DNA from: Acidisarcina sp963790505
GTDB taxonomy: Bacteria > Acidobacteriota > Terriglobia > Terriglobales > Acidobacteriaceae
Length of the DNA stretch: 64,000 nt
Direction: 5' to 3'
Assembly: GCA_963790505.1 (NCBI GenBank)
Contig: CAWBOT010000004.1
Coordinates: forward strand, 1,178,001-1,242,000
Shown here: piece after piece, positions 42,153 through 52,777 of the stretch
Layout: every line of letters begins with the position of its first letter
How positions within the stretch are numbered: position 1 is the first letter of the stretch
Program-made: the position numbers and the translations under genes
The notes under the pieces: generated by a model
Databases searched by the model: none
Seen by the model: the letters and a program-made list of their open reading frames with translations, nothing else
Told to the model about the DNA's origin: nothing

Positions 42153-45056
42153 TTACTTGTTTCCAGTTTGGCTGATGGGTTTCAGTTGGGCTCCCGACGC
42201 GTGCGGCTGGATTGCCGGCGCGGCAGGATGCGGGAAGCTTCGGTTGACGGCGCTCGCCGGCGCAGTCGAGTGAGGTACTTGAGCAGGCTTTGCCGCGGTC
42301 TTCGGAGCCAGCATTGCTTTGTCGCGCAGGGCCTTCATGTGCTGCATCGCCTCCGGACGGCGTCCCCACTCGATTTGTTTCTCCTCGGGTTGGCCGAAGA
42401 GATCGGGGTGAATGTAGAAGCCGCGTTCCTTCTCGTCCTTGGCTTCCTCGACGACCATGGGGTGCGCCTTGGCATAGGCGTCTTGACGGACGCCGGTGAC
42501 CTGCCAGGAGACTTTGACGTGGGTGGCGTTGGTGCTGATGGTGAACTCGTGGTCATGGATCTCTTTCGAGACAATCGCCTGGGCGAACTGGCCGCCGACC
42601 ACCGTCAGTTGATACCGGAAGTCGCCGTTCTCAGCCTCAAACCAGTCGGGCAGCTTAACTGTGGCGAGCCCGAGTTCGTCGGTAACCACGTTGCCGGAAT
42701 AGATGTTGACCATTTCGGACGACTCGATGGAGCTGTGAACGAGGTACTTGTTCGCCGGGTCGAGGGGGTCGTCGATTTTGAAATTCTTCACTGTCGCCGA
42801 CAACGTCCCATTGACCTGGACGTTTCCCTGGAAGACACCGGCCATTCCTGCCGGCCCTCCATTGGCAAAGCCTTGATAGGCGTAAATGCCATAACCGCCC
42901 CTCCCGCCGCTGCCGCCTGCGGTGCCACCGTAGAAGTCGCCGCCGTTGCCGCCGTTGGACGACGAGAAGGCTCCATCTCCGCCGGCGCCGTAGACGGCAT
43001 CGTTGTTAGCGGAAGCCAGGGACTCGACGTTTAACTCTTGATTGCCCGACACAATCAAGTGCGAGTCGACGTGAACTTCACCGTCGGCATAAATGCCCAT
43101 CACCTCGGTCAACCCGCAGCACCCGCCCGTCAGAAATTCCAGATTGGCAGATCCCGAGCCATCGTCAATCGCTTCGATCCTGTCGCTCGGGTAGTAGTTG
43201 CTGGAAGGAATCGCCGTGGTGTTGAAGTCTATGGCCACCGCCGCTCCAGACTGGTCGTTCGTGTCGCCGGGATTGGTGAGGGTCAAGACCGGCCCGAGGG
43301 CCTGGCTGGCGCTGACCGACATCTCCAGGGACGAGACAGGGGTCGCGGTGCCGATGCCGACGTTGACGAAGCTCGCGCCGGGATTGCCGGCGGTAGTCTG
43401 CCCCAGGACGAGAGAGTTGTTTTGACTGACGGTCGCATTCGCGCCGATCGCGGTGGTGTTGTTAAGCGCGGGCGAGCTGCTGTCCGCTCCGGCGAGGGTA
43501 CCGACTGCGGTGTTGTTGGAGCCGGTCGCGTTGTAGAAGCCTGCGGCATAACCGAGGCCGGCGTTGTCGCTGCCGGTTGTGTCGTGGTAGAGCGAGTCGT
43601 ACCCGATGCCGGTATTTGCGGTGCCCGAGGTTTCACTGATGAGTGAGTAGGTGCCGTTGGCAGTGTTGGCAGCGCCGCTGGTATTTGCCCGAAGGGCGTT
43701 GAAACCGGTCGCGGTGTTAACAGTTCCGGTCATGGCGAAGTTACCGGCGCCGCCGGTGAAGGCGTTAGAGCTGCCCGATGGGTAGTTGCTGAGGAAGGGC
43801 GTCGTGCCCAGCTCAACCAGGCCGACAGTCGTGCTGGAGGTGTTGGGTAGAAATAAGCTGGCGCTCGATACGCTGCCCGAGACGGTCTCGCTTCCGGTGA
43901 TGCCTTGATTTCCGGTGAACGTGTTGTTGGTGGCCAGTAGGGGCACTTTCGTCGTGTCGAGATTCAGCGTGACATTTCCGGTAGTTCCGCCGCCGGTGAG
44001 GCCGGTGCCGGCGGTCACTCCGGTGATGGTGCTCACACCCGGGAAGGTCTGCCCCGGCGCAAAGTTAATCGTGCCGTTGGCATTGAAGTAAAAGCCCGTC
44101 TGGGTGGGCGCCGCGCTCGTGGTCGATGAGAGCAGATTAAAGGTCGCGCTGGGCGAAGCGGTGTTGTTGCCCACCGGCTCGGCCTGAAGAAGAAAGCGCG
44201 GAGTGACAACCGCCTTGGTCGAAGAGTTGTAGGCCGAGGTCGACATCTTGAAGTATTGGGAGTGGTAGGCGGTCGTCGCGGTGGCCGTGCCCTGCGCCGG
44301 AAACAGGGCAATGCCGTTGAAGGTCGAGTTGCCGTTCATGGTCAACCCCGTCGCGGTCACCGTGCCGTTGACGTCAAGCGGCGAGATGGGGGTGATCGTC
44401 CCGATGCCCACATTTGCGCCGGTGACGAAGAGCGGCGAGTCGACGATACTGCTCACTCCGGAAAACTCGGCCAGATACCCGGCAACTCCGCCGGTTGTCG
44501 TGACGTTCGAGGTCAGGTTGGGCGTGATCGCGGGCGATAGCGCCGCACCTGCCTCGGAGGCAGGGCGCGCCAAGGCGAATGCGGAGGGCGGTAAACCGCC
44601 AAGAGTCGCGGCGTCAGCGGCTTTGAGTGCGTACGGCACACTTACCAGCAGCACACGCGGTTGTGGCGCTTCACCGGCTACCTGAACTTCGAGCCAGCGG
44701 GCTTCGCCCGAGGCGAAGAGATCGGCAGGCAGGCCGTTCGGGCTGGTCGCGCCGAGCTGCACCTTGTAGTGTCCGGTGGAGTCGCTGGCGATGGTCTGGC
44801 TTTCTGTCCAGAGAGCTTCTCCGCCAACTTCGTCTTTATATATCTGAAAGGTGACGCCGGATTCAGCGGCAAAGGTCTTGCCGTCGCCAGAAATTACCGC
44901 GCCCGAATACGGAACGAGGGCGGGCACGGCGGTTGGCGCCGATGCGGCAATTGGAGTGGCTGGTTTGACTGCTGCAGTTTGAGCGAAGGACAGATCAGCG
45001 GCCAGTGATACCACGGCCATGAGTCCCAGGGCGAGCAAAGTGTTCGAGCCTTTCAT
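42153..45056 (-). CDS. Large secreted protein with YadA-head-like repeats (967 aa)
   Basis: Signal peptide (KGSNTLLALGLMAVVSLAADLSFAQ) after a clear AAGGAGA site at 45056; the open frame continues upstream but is not coding. Residues 40-150 form a beta domain (VPYSGAVISGDGKTFAAESGV). The middle is Gly, Ser, Thr and Asn-rich with repeats of the type NTATGFNALRANTSG, NTGIGYDSLYHDTTG, NTAVGTLAGADSS, as in trimeric autotransporter heads. The C-terminal 190 residues (KIDDPLDPANKYLVHSSIES, FRYQLTVVGG) form a recurring domain of unknown role, not a YadA membrane anchor. So it is probably released or attached by another route. Function: adhesion or surface layer, inferred. Confidence 0.8.
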   Translation of the reverse strand: MKGSNTLLALGLMAVVSLAADLSFAQTAAVKPATPIAASAPTAVPALVPYSGAVISGDGKTFAAESGVTFQIYKDEVGGEALWTESQTIASDSTGHYKVQLGATSPNGLPADLFASGEARWLEVQVAGEAPQPRVLLVSVPYALKAADAATLGGLPPSAFALARPASEAGAALSPAITPNLTSNVTTTGGVAGYLAEFSGVSSIVDSPLFVTGANVGIGTITPISPLDVNGTVTATGLTMNGNSTFNGIALFPAQGTATATTAYHSQYFKMSTSAYNSSTKAVVTPRFLLQAEPVGNNTASPSATFNLLSSTTSAAPTQTGFYFNANGTINFAPGQTFPGVSTITGVTAGTGLTGGGTTGNVTLNLDTTKVPLLATNNTFTGNQGITGSETVSGSVSSASLFLPNTSSTTVGLVELGTTPFLSNYPSGSSNAFTGGAGNFAMTGTVNTATGFNALRANTSGAANTANGTYSLISETSGTANTGIGYDSLYHDTTGSDNAGLGYAAGFYNATGSNNTAVGTLAGADSSSPALNNTTAIGANATVSQNNSLVLGQTTAGNPGASFVNVGIGTATPVSSLEMSVSASQALGPVLTLTNPGDTNDQSGAAVAIDFNTTAIPSSNYYPSDRIEAIDDGSGSANLEFLTGGCCGLTEVMGIYADGEVHVDSHLIVSGNQELNVESLASANNDAVYGAGGDGAFSSSNGGNGGDFYGGTAGGSGGRGGYGIYAYQGFANGGPAGMAGVFQGNVQVNGTLSATVKNFKIDDPLDPANKYLVHSSIESSEMVNIYSGNVVTDELGLATVKLPDWFEAENGDFRYQLTVVGGQFAQAIVSKEIHDHEFTISTNATHVKVSWQVTGVRQDAYAKAHPMVVEEAKDEKERGFYIHPDLFGQPEEKQIEWGRRPEAMQHMKALRDKAMLAPKTAAKPAQVPHSTAPASAVNRSFPHPAAPAIQPHASGAQLKPISQTGNK

Positions 45057-45419
45057 GATTTCTCCTTGATATTTCTGGACCGGAGTTTGCAAAGCAGTTT
45101 CGTGAGTGCAACAGAATCTGTAGACCGAGGGTTGGCGGCGAGCGCATCCGGCTACCGCCCCAATAGTGCTCAATGGATCAAAAGAGTTTCAGAGTTGCGG
45201 TAACGGGAGCCGTGAACGCGCGAGCTTGGTCGCGGTCAGAAGGGCCGTCACCTAGAGAGGCGGAATCTGATTCGAAATTTTGTACTCTCACACTTTTATT
45301 TCTGTCAACGACGCCTATCAAGAAGGCGATTGCTGCACAAAGTTGGCGGTGGGAGATTGCCTGGCGAACGAGTTACCTTCAGCGAACCCATCGATGATGG
45401 TAGGGAGAACGATCGGACT
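45057..45419. other. Non-coding gap between the secreted-protein gene and the LysR gene
   Basis: About 360 bases. It must hold the promoter of the minus-strand secreted-protein gene and possibly a terminator for the LysR gene. It contains an AT-rich patch (45270-45310). Short open frames here have no protein-like composition. No RNA gene or repeat is seen. Confidence 0.5.
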
Positions 45420-46304
45420 TCACTCGAACGGCCGGAGCGTATTGATGAGGGCCGCGAGGGCCGCGGGCTGATTGCGGCGACTGGGATAGTAAAGAAAATA
45501 CCCCGGAAACGTTGGGCACCAATCCCTTAATACCTGGATCAAGCGTCCTTTCGCAATCAATCTCGTCAGAGTTCCTTCCATTGCCGTCCCGATGCCGACG
45601 CCGTTCAGGACTGCTTGTATGACCAGGTCCGGATCGTCGAACGATGCCGGCCCCTGGGGGCTGACTGTCAGTGCCTTACGACCCTTCTCAAACTCCCAAC
45701 GGTAAAGGCCATTGCTGAAGCGAAAGCCGATACAGGAATGATCTTTCAGATCCTGAGGAGTTCGGGGTGCTTTGTGCGTTTCAAAATATTGCGGAGATGC
45801 CACGACGGCGAGGCGCATATCGTGAGTGACTCGGACGGCAATCATCTCCCGCTGAATGTACTCGCCAATCTGGATGCCCGCGTCATACTCACCGGCCACT
45901 AGATCGACAGGATCATTGGAAGTGGTGATCTCCAGGACGATCTCAGGGTAGGTGCGAGCAAACTGGGCCAGCTTCGGCAAGATCACCATTTGCGCCGCCG
46001 TTCGCGGAACGATGAGCCGAATTCGGCCTGCGGGTTTCTCCCGTTGCTTTCTGGTTTCCGCGATGGCCCGCTCAATCCGTTCGAGAGCAGGCGCGAGCTC
46101 CTGGAGAAGCGCGGCTCCAGCGGCCGTTGGCGAGACGCTCCGCGTGGTGCGCGCGAGCAGTTGAAGGCCCAATCTCTGCTCAAGGCCCCGCATCGAATGG
46201 CTGAGCGCAGATTGCGAGATGCCCAGCCGCGCAGCGGCGCGGGTAAAGCTGCGCTCTTCCGCCACAATCGCGAAGGCCGACAACTCTCCCAAATCATTTC
46301 TCAT
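45420..46304 (-). CDS. LysR-family transcriptional regulator
   Basis: N-terminal winged helix-turn-helix (ELSAFAIVAEERSFTRAAARLGISQSALSHSMRGLEQRL) followed by the substrate-binding domain (GRIRLIVPRTAAQMVILPKLA...). 294 residues, complete. It is divergent from an aldo/keto reductase 158 bases away, the usual layout when a LysR protein controls its neighbour. A perfect ATTCATGAAT palindrome (46306-46315) touches its start codon and is a candidate autoregulatory site. Confidence 0.95.
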   Translation of the reverse strand: MRNDLGELSAFAIVAEERSFTRAAARLGISQSALSHSMRGLEQRLGLQLLARTTRSVSPTAAGAALLQELAPALERIERAIAETRKQREKPAGRIRLIVPRTAAQMVILPKLAQFARTYPEIVLEITTSNDPVDLVAGEYDAGIQIGEYIQREMIAVRVTHDMRLAVVASPQYFETHKAPRTPQDLKDHSCIGFRFSNGLYRWEFEKGRKALTVSPQGPASFDDPDLVIQAVLNGVGIGTAMEGTLTRLIAKGRLIQVLRDWCPTFPGYFLYYPSRRNQPAALAALINTLRPFE

Positions 46305-46305
46305 G

Positions 46306-46315
46306 ATTCATGAAT
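46306..46315. promoter_or_regulatory. Palindrome ATTCATGAAT between LysR and reductase genes
   Basis: A perfect 10-base palindrome directly in front of the LysR start codon and 148 bases before the reductase. LysR proteins bind imperfect palindromes of T-N11-A type in such divergent gaps; this is a candidate only. Confidence 0.4.
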
Positions 46316-46462
46316 GCTACTCATAACTCCTTCCTGCGGCAATGGGATTGTGTCATGAACGGGGAAGGCCTAGTCTCTTGTCAGCCGCGTAGTCGATCTG
46401 CAAACGGCTGCTATTCAAAGCCGGGGCTCGCGGGCCATTCGGCAAGACTGAGGAGAATCACA

Positions 46463-47458
46463 ATGCAGAAACGCAAATTAGGCACATCCGGACTGGAAGT
46501 TTCCGCTTTAGGGCTTGGCTGCATGGGAATGAGCTTTTCCTATGGCCCACCCAAAGACAGGAAGGAAATGACTACCCTGTTGCACGCCGCTGTAGAACGG
46601 GGAGTCACGTTCTTCGACACCGCCGAGGTGTATGGCCCGCTGATCAACGAAGAGCTTGTCGGCGAAGCGCTCGCTCCATTTCGTGATCGTGTGGTGATCG
46701 CGACGAAGTTCGGCTGGGAGGCGAACCCTGAGGACAGCGGCAAGTGGAGCGCTCTCAACAGCCGCCCGGAGCATATCAAGAAGGTCGCGGAGCAGTCCCT
46801 CAAGCGGCTCAAGATCGATGCTATCGACCTCTACTATCAGCATCGCGTCGACTTGAACGTGCCGATCGAAGAAGTCGCCGGCGCGGTGAAGGAGCTGATC
46901 CAAGAGGGCAAGGTGAAGCACTTCGGTCTATCGGAAGCGAGCGCGAAGACCATTCGCCGTGCCCACGCCGTGCAGCCGGTCGCCGCGCTGCAGAGCGAGT
47001 ATTCACTCTTCTTCCGCGAGCCGGAGGAGACGGTGATCCCCGCGCTCGAAGAGCTCGGCATCGGCTTCGTCCCTTTCAGCCCGCTTGGCAAAGGTTTTCT
47101 CACCGGCAAGATCGACGCCGGAACGAAGTTCGACAGCACGGACTTCCGCAACACGGTCCCACGCCTGAGCCCTGAGAATCGTCTAGCGAACCAGGCGCTG
47201 GTCGACGTCATCACTTCCTTCGGAAAACAGAAGAAGGCGACGCCCGCGCAAATCGCGCTTGCCTGGCTGCTGGCGAAGAAGCCGTGGATCGTTCCCATCC
47301 CCGGAACGACCAGGCTCGACCGTTTGGATGAAAACCTTGGCGCGCTGGACATCGAGCTCACGCCCAGCGATGTGGAAGAGCTCGAAGAGGCCTCGTCCGG
47401 CGTTGAGCTTCACGGGGCCCGCTACTCCCCGTTCCATCAGCAACTGGTAGGCCGGTGA
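46463..47458 (+). CDS. Aldo/keto reductase (YakC/AKR13-like)
   Basis: NADPH-dependent oxidoreductase with a TIM barrel. From 46463 (after GAGGAG) it has 331 residues: KLGTSGLEVSALGLGCMGMS, VTFFDTAEVYGPLINEELVGEAL with the catalytic Asp and Tyr, VVIATKFGWE with the catalytic Lys, YYQHRVDLNVPIEEV with the active-site His, and PIPGTTRLDRLDENLGAL for NADPH binding. It is close to the plant and bacterial AKR13 enzymes that reduce aldehydes. The open frame upstream from 46310 is not coding. Probably controlled by the divergent LysR gene. Confidence 0.97.
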   Translation: MQKRKLGTSGLEVSALGLGCMGMSFSYGPPKDRKEMTTLLHAAVERGVTFFDTAEVYGPLINEELVGEALAPFRDRVVIATKFGWEANPEDSGKWSALNSRPEHIKKVAEQSLKRLKIDAIDLYYQHRVDLNVPIEEVAGAVKELIQEGKVKHFGLSEASAKTIRRAHAVQPVAALQSEYSLFFREPEETVIPALEELGIGFVPFSPLGKGFLTGKIDAGTKFDSTDFRNTVPRLSPENRLANQALVDVITSFGKQKKATPAQIALAWLLAKKPWIVPIPGTTRLDRLDENLGALDIELTPSDVEELEEASSGVELHGARYSPFHQQLVGR

Positions 47459-47575
47459 CGGGCATTCCCAGGAGACGAAGATGAAGACACATCCACCTCG
47501 AAGGAGGGAAACGTGACCGCCTGGAAACTGATAACACCGAAATTGGAGCTACGCCGCCAATTCGAATAAAAAAGC

Positions 47576-47604
47576 AAAAGCCACCCTTTCGGATGGTTTT
47601 TGTG
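47576..47604. terminator. Bidirectional Rho-independent terminator
   Basis: AAAGCCACCC TTTC GGATGGTTT forms a short stem (one C-A mismatch) flanked by AAAAAAGCAAAAG on the left and TTTTTGTGTTT on the right, so it can stop the aldo/keto reductase transcript (plus) and the GIY-YIG transcript (minus). Confidence 0.7.
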
Positions 47605-47640
47605 TTTACAGCGGAGACCGCGGTTGCCCCGGACGGCTAG

Positions 47641-47735
47641 TCCTTAGTCGCCCATTACTGGTTCGGCGGACTCTGGTTGGCGGCGTTCTTGGCTTCGTCC
47701 CACTCGAACCGGAGGCTCGGGTAACGTGCGCGAGA
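47641..47735 (-). pseudogene. Decayed second copy of the radical-SAM gene 3' end (with a BrnT-like reading frame)
   Basis: Bases 47641-47674 match 48721-48754, the last codons of the radical-SAM gene, at 27 of 34 positions without gaps. Both end in the same peptide ending: ESAEPVMGD-stop here and ESTETVMGD-stop there. Both are also followed by a hairpin terminator about 40-70 bases further on. In another frame the same bases read RFEWDEAKNAANQ, which looks like the start of a BrnT toxin; this may be chance or a real fragment. It is not an intact gene. Confidence 0.6.
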
Positions 47736-47738
47736 CGG

Positions 47739-48596
47739 TTAGTTTTTGTTGAGTCCCCACTCCCTAGTGCCGAGCTTTAGCTTCCATAATGTTTCAAGCC
47801 GGTCAAGTTCGCCGAGATCGGGCGTGGAATTTGCTTCCAGAATTGCTATGGAATAACCAAGATAATCAATGGTCCTGTGCACTTTCATATCGCTATTTCC
47901 GCCATGGCCGTCTGCGTATTCGCAAAAACGCCCATAAAATCCATCGTCGCCGTCAGCCTTCCCTACATACTGCTTGCCACAATGCTTGCAAGTTAATAGA
48001 TAAATTCCCTTAGCATTACGTAGTTCGTGTATCCAGGTGGGCCAGAGGCTGGGTATTTCATCGAGGTTCTTGAGAAAACCACGAAAGCCAGGGAAGGGCT
48101 CTTCTTTTATCTCTCGCCTGATTTCAGTGATTCTCTTGTCGCTAGAATCCGCCTTCTGGCACCAAGAGAGAAATCCTTTTCCCCAATCGATCGTCAACTT
48201 CCCTTGAAATCCTTCGAGAAGGCCCGTGTGTCGTAAGTCGTAGTAAAAATGCTTATTTACTGTCGCGCCGGAGACCGGGTCCTCGATGAGGGTCGTTGGA
48301 GGTTTTCCAACTCCACGTATTTCATAAATTCCGACGAATAATGTTTCATTTTGTGGGGGCGGGGTCACGACAAATGATGCGAGGAAGGTTCTTTTGCTGA
48401 AACGGTCTTTTGCTTGAAGCTTCTGATATGTCTCGAATTTCTCTCGGTGGTCCCGCCACACTTCAAATGTCGATCGCGACCAAACTAGCTTTCGGGAGAT
48501 GCGCTTGTCTTGGTGTCGAAGTAGGTAGACTTGTTTCGGATCTATACCTGCTTGCCGTAGCAATAGATTAAAGGTCAACAGACTTTTGTCTTCCAT
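47739..48596 (-). CDS. GIY-YIG nuclease-domain protein with an unknown N-terminal half, AT-rich
   Basis: 285 residues. The C-terminal third is a GIY-YIG domain: GIY at 197-199, YVGKA at 210-214 in the place of YIG, an Arg in YGRFCEYADG and the late metal-binding Glu in DRLETLWKLKLGTR, so it could cut DNA. A CKHC pair (203-206) lies between the two motifs. The first 190 residues match no family I recognise; they contain ASFVVTPPPQNETLFVGIYEIRG, which looks like a beta-barrel recognition domain. Its GC is visibly lower than that of the flanking genes and its codon use differs, so it was probably acquired by transfer. Possible roles: restriction-like defence or a solitary homing-type nuclease. 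Confidence 0.85.
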   Translation of the reverse strand: MEDKSLLTFNLLLRQAGIDPKQVYLLRHQDKRISRKLVWSRSTFEVWRDHREKFETYQKLQAKDRFSKRTFLASFVVTPPPQNETLFVGIYEIRGVGKPPTTLIEDPVSGATVNKHFYYDLRHTGLLEGFQGKLTIDWGKGFLSWCQKADSSDKRITEIRREIKEEPFPGFRGFLKNLDEIPSLWPTWIHELRNAKGIYLLTCKHCGKQYVGKADGDDGFYGRFCEYADGHGGNSDMKVHRTIDYLGYSIAILEANSTPDLGELDRLETLWKLKLGTREWGLNKN

Positions 48597-48667
48597 CTTA
48601 CGAACCTCTTGCTTGTCTTGGATTCTATTATTTCGGGCACATAGGAGGCATAATAGTGCGTCAGATG

Positions 48668-48700
48668 AGGAAAGGCCACCTGTTTAAGGTGGCCTTTCCT
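48668..48700. terminator. Perfect 14-base-pair hairpin after the radical-SAM gene
   Basis: AGGAAAGGCCACCT and AGGTGGCCTTTCCT pair perfectly around GTTTA, 24 bases beyond the stop of the minus-strand radical-SAM gene. The T-run is part of the stem, as in many GC-rich terminators. Confidence 0.7.
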
Positions 48701-48723
48701 AAGGTTTGCAGTGAGCTCAGTAC

Positions 48724-50829
<2,106 letters not shown>

Positions 50830-51186
50830 GTATCTCTATTCTCCTGACCAACTCTGACCACTTAAGACTATCTTTACAGCGATTGAGACTCAATTTCGCG
50901 TCGAAAACACGTGGTCTTCGATCGGTAAACAGACTGGGCAACGAATACGTAACCCACGCCCTCTCAGAACTTTACCAGCTTAAGAGTACCGTTCCGCGGG
51001 GGCAAAGTTAACGACAAGCCGCTGAATGGAGAATTTCGCGCTCTGGAAGGGGTTTTGGGGGGCTGAATGGGAGGGGCGATTCGGGGCGAGAGTACGGCTG
51101 TCCCGATTTGGGCCGGCAATCGGGCCCCTAAGGGAATTGGAGAATCAGGGGAGGCTTTCGCTGCTACGATGAGGAAGGCGACGGAT
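50830..51186. other. Divergent intergenic region, radical-SAM gene to small coiled-coil gene
   Basis: About 355 bases. The left part (50830-50960) is AT-richer and carries the repeats described for the radical-SAM promoter, with GGAGAATAG as ribosome site. The right part (51000-51186) is G-rich and open in one frame but without protein-like character. No RNA gene is recognised. Confidence 0.5.
50844..50894 (-). promoter_or_regulatory. Candidate operators upstream of the radical-SAM gene
   Basis: CTGACCA occurs twice, at 50844 and 50854, exactly ten bases apart (one helix turn), and a perfect palindrome ATTGAG-A-CTCAAT lies at 50882-50894, 53 bases before the start codon. The tandem repeat overlaps the 5' leader, the palindrome the likely core promoter. 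The regulator is unknown. Confidence 0.45.
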
Positions 51187-51450
51187 ATGAGCGACAACGT
51201 TCTCCAGCCCCTCCAGCAGCTCATTCAGGATGTGATCGCGCCCGACGTGCGGGAGTTGAAGGTCCACGTCTCTTCGCTGGAAAAGCAGATGGATGTGCGC
51301 TTCGAAGCCTTAGGGCAGAAGATGGACGCCCAATTCAAGGCACTGCTTGCGGCCATCGGCGAGTCGAAGGCGCAAGCCGAACTCGTTACGATGCGGCTGC
51401 TTGCGCCGCTGGCCGAGCGCGTCGCCGTTCTAGAGGCGCAGCGGCGCTAG
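51187..51450 (+). CDS. Small coiled-coil protein (87 aa)
   Basis: From the ATG at 51187 the product MSDNVLQPLQQLIQDVIAPD continues as a heptad-like helix (VRELKVHVSSLEKQMDVRFEALGQKMDAQFKALL) to the end, with no membrane segment. Repeated KQMDVRFEAL / KMDAQFKALL units recall the coiled-coil part of other small bacterial proteins of unknown role. The open frame upstream to 51067 has no such pattern. Same direction as the next small helical gene and RlpA. Confidence 0.65.
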   Translation: MSDNVLQPLQQLIQDVIAPDVRELKVHVSSLEKQMDVRFEALGQKMDAQFKALLAAIGESKAQAELVTMRLLAPLAERVAVLEAQRR

Positions 51451-51610
51451 AACAGCAATGCCTTGCATTCTTTACGCTCGCTTTGATTTCGCGCTTCTCC
51501 GGTAACCTTCCAGGCACCGACGCCTCTCCGGCGTAGCTTTCCGCGTTGACCTACTCAACTCACACATCAATACTTAGGTTGGAGCTGTGTCTGGCTTCAG
51601 GGTGAGGCTT

Positions 51611-51838
51611 ATGGCGCAGGATCCAGCATCGGCCAAGACGCGATTTGAGGAGTTTGGGCGCAAGATTGACGAGCGCGTCGCCGAGGGCGTCCCGCGCGTC
51701 GAGGAAGAGATCAGGAAGGTCATCACCTACCTCAACGACGAAGTTGTTCCTCAGGTGCGTCAGAACTCATCGCAGGCGCTGCGGATTGCGGCCGAGCAGC
51801 TTGCCCGACTCGCCGAGCACATCGACAAGAGGACTTAA
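51611..51838 (+). CDS. Small helical protein of unknown function (75 aa)
   Basis: MAQDPASAKTRFEEFGRKIDERVAEGVPRVEEEIRKVITYL... is charged, cysteine-free and predicted to be all helix. GTGAGG five bases before 51611 favours this start over 51587. The gene ends three bases before rlpA, so it is likely co-transcribed with it. It may act at the envelope or division site, but only by position. Confidence 0.65.
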   Translation: MAQDPASAKTRFEEFGRKIDERVAEGVPRVEEEIRKVITYLNDEVVPQVRQNSSQALRIAAEQLARLAEHIDKRT

Positions 51839-51841
51839 AGG

Positions 51842-52660
51842 ATGCGAGCCAGGATCGAGAAGACGACTCCCAGATGCAATCTCTATTCTGCAGCGGTCGC
51901 CTCGCTTTCCATCCTGGTTTTCGCGTCCGGCTGCACTCATAAGCAACAACCGGCGATCAGGGCCGCGGCTTCGGCGCCGAATCTTGCCGCTCCTCCTGTG
52001 GCGACAGCCCCTCCTTCAGAGACTGAATCTCCCAGCGCGGGAAGAGTACCTATCCCGGGAAACATTCCTCCGGCTGATAGCTCAAGCGACGCGGAATTCG
52101 TCGCAGACCATACCCCGATTTACTCAGAGACCGGAAGGGCGAGCTGGTATGGGCCTCCGTATAACCATCACAAGGGCGCCAATGGCCAGGTCTACGACCA
52201 GGAGGCGATGACTGCCGCACACCGCACGTTGCCGATGAATTCTTTGCTGCGTGTAACCAATGTGCAGACCGGGCAGTCAGCGATTATGCGGGTGACCGAC
52301 CGCGGACCGTTTGTGCCGGATCGGGTGCTCGATCTTTCGCTGGCCTCGGCGCGCGCCGTCGGCGTCTACCGCCCTGGAGTTGCGCAGGTGCGCATCGATG
52401 TGTACGAGACTCCGGCGCCGATCGACGAAGGCGGCCGCTGGTGCGTGCAGATCGGGGCAATCCAGAGCGAACGAGAAGCGCAGAGAATTCAGGAACATCT
52501 CCAAAAGAAATACTCGACCGCGAATGTGATCGAGTTCACTGGGCCGACGGGGCACTGGGTGCGGATTCGCCCGGCGCACGACGATAAGCAAAAGGCGGTA
52601 GAGATTGCCGCGAAGGACAAGCCCTCCGAGGGAAATGCTTATCTGGTGCGATTGGACTAA
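51842..52660 (+). CDS. rlpA: RlpA-family lipoprotein (septal ring lytic transglycosylase) with SPOR domain
   Basis: A lipoprotein signal peptide ends at FASGC (Cys near residue 31), then a Pro/Ala/Ser linker. The double-psi beta-barrel domain is at about 98-195 (GRASWYGPPYNHHKGANGQVYD, MTAAHRTLPMNSLLRVTN, RVTDRGPFVPDRVLDLS) with the catalytic Asp of RlpA in TDRGPF. The C-terminal SPOR domain (VQIGAIQSEREAQRI) binds denuded peptidoglycan at the septum. 272 residues. Together these parts indicate a cell-wall hydrolase acting in daughter-cell separation. Confidence 0.95.
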   Translation: MRARIEKTTPRCNLYSAAVASLSILVFASGCTHKQQPAIRAAASAPNLAAPPVATAPPSETESPSAGRVPIPGNIPPADSSSDAEFVADHTPIYSETGRASWYGPPYNHHKGANGQVYDQEAMTAAHRTLPMNSLLRVTNVQTGQSAIMRVTDRGPFVPDRVLDLSLASARAVGVYRPGVAQVRIDVYETPAPIDEGGRWCVQIGAIQSEREAQRIQEHLQKKYSTANVIEFTGPTGHWVRIRPAHDDKQKAVEIAAKDKPSEGNAYLVRLD

Positions 52661-52777
52661 TTCGATGCATTAACGCGTTATCAAGTTAGTGCCGACTTAC
52701 AACCATCCGGACAAATCATGACTCTTACTCTTCGCGCGGTTTGATCTCATCGCCGCTGCCTAAAGTTAAGGAGTCCT

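Noticed and set aside
42880..43720. Repetitive-looking tract that might be a CRISPR or tandem repeat
   Set aside because: The repeats are coding, of the NTxxGxxAL head-repeat type in the secreted protein, with no equal-length spacers.
45173..45397. 74-codon open frame upstream of the secreted protein gene
   Set aside because: No ribosome site, no protein-like composition and it covers the promoter region of the divergent gene.
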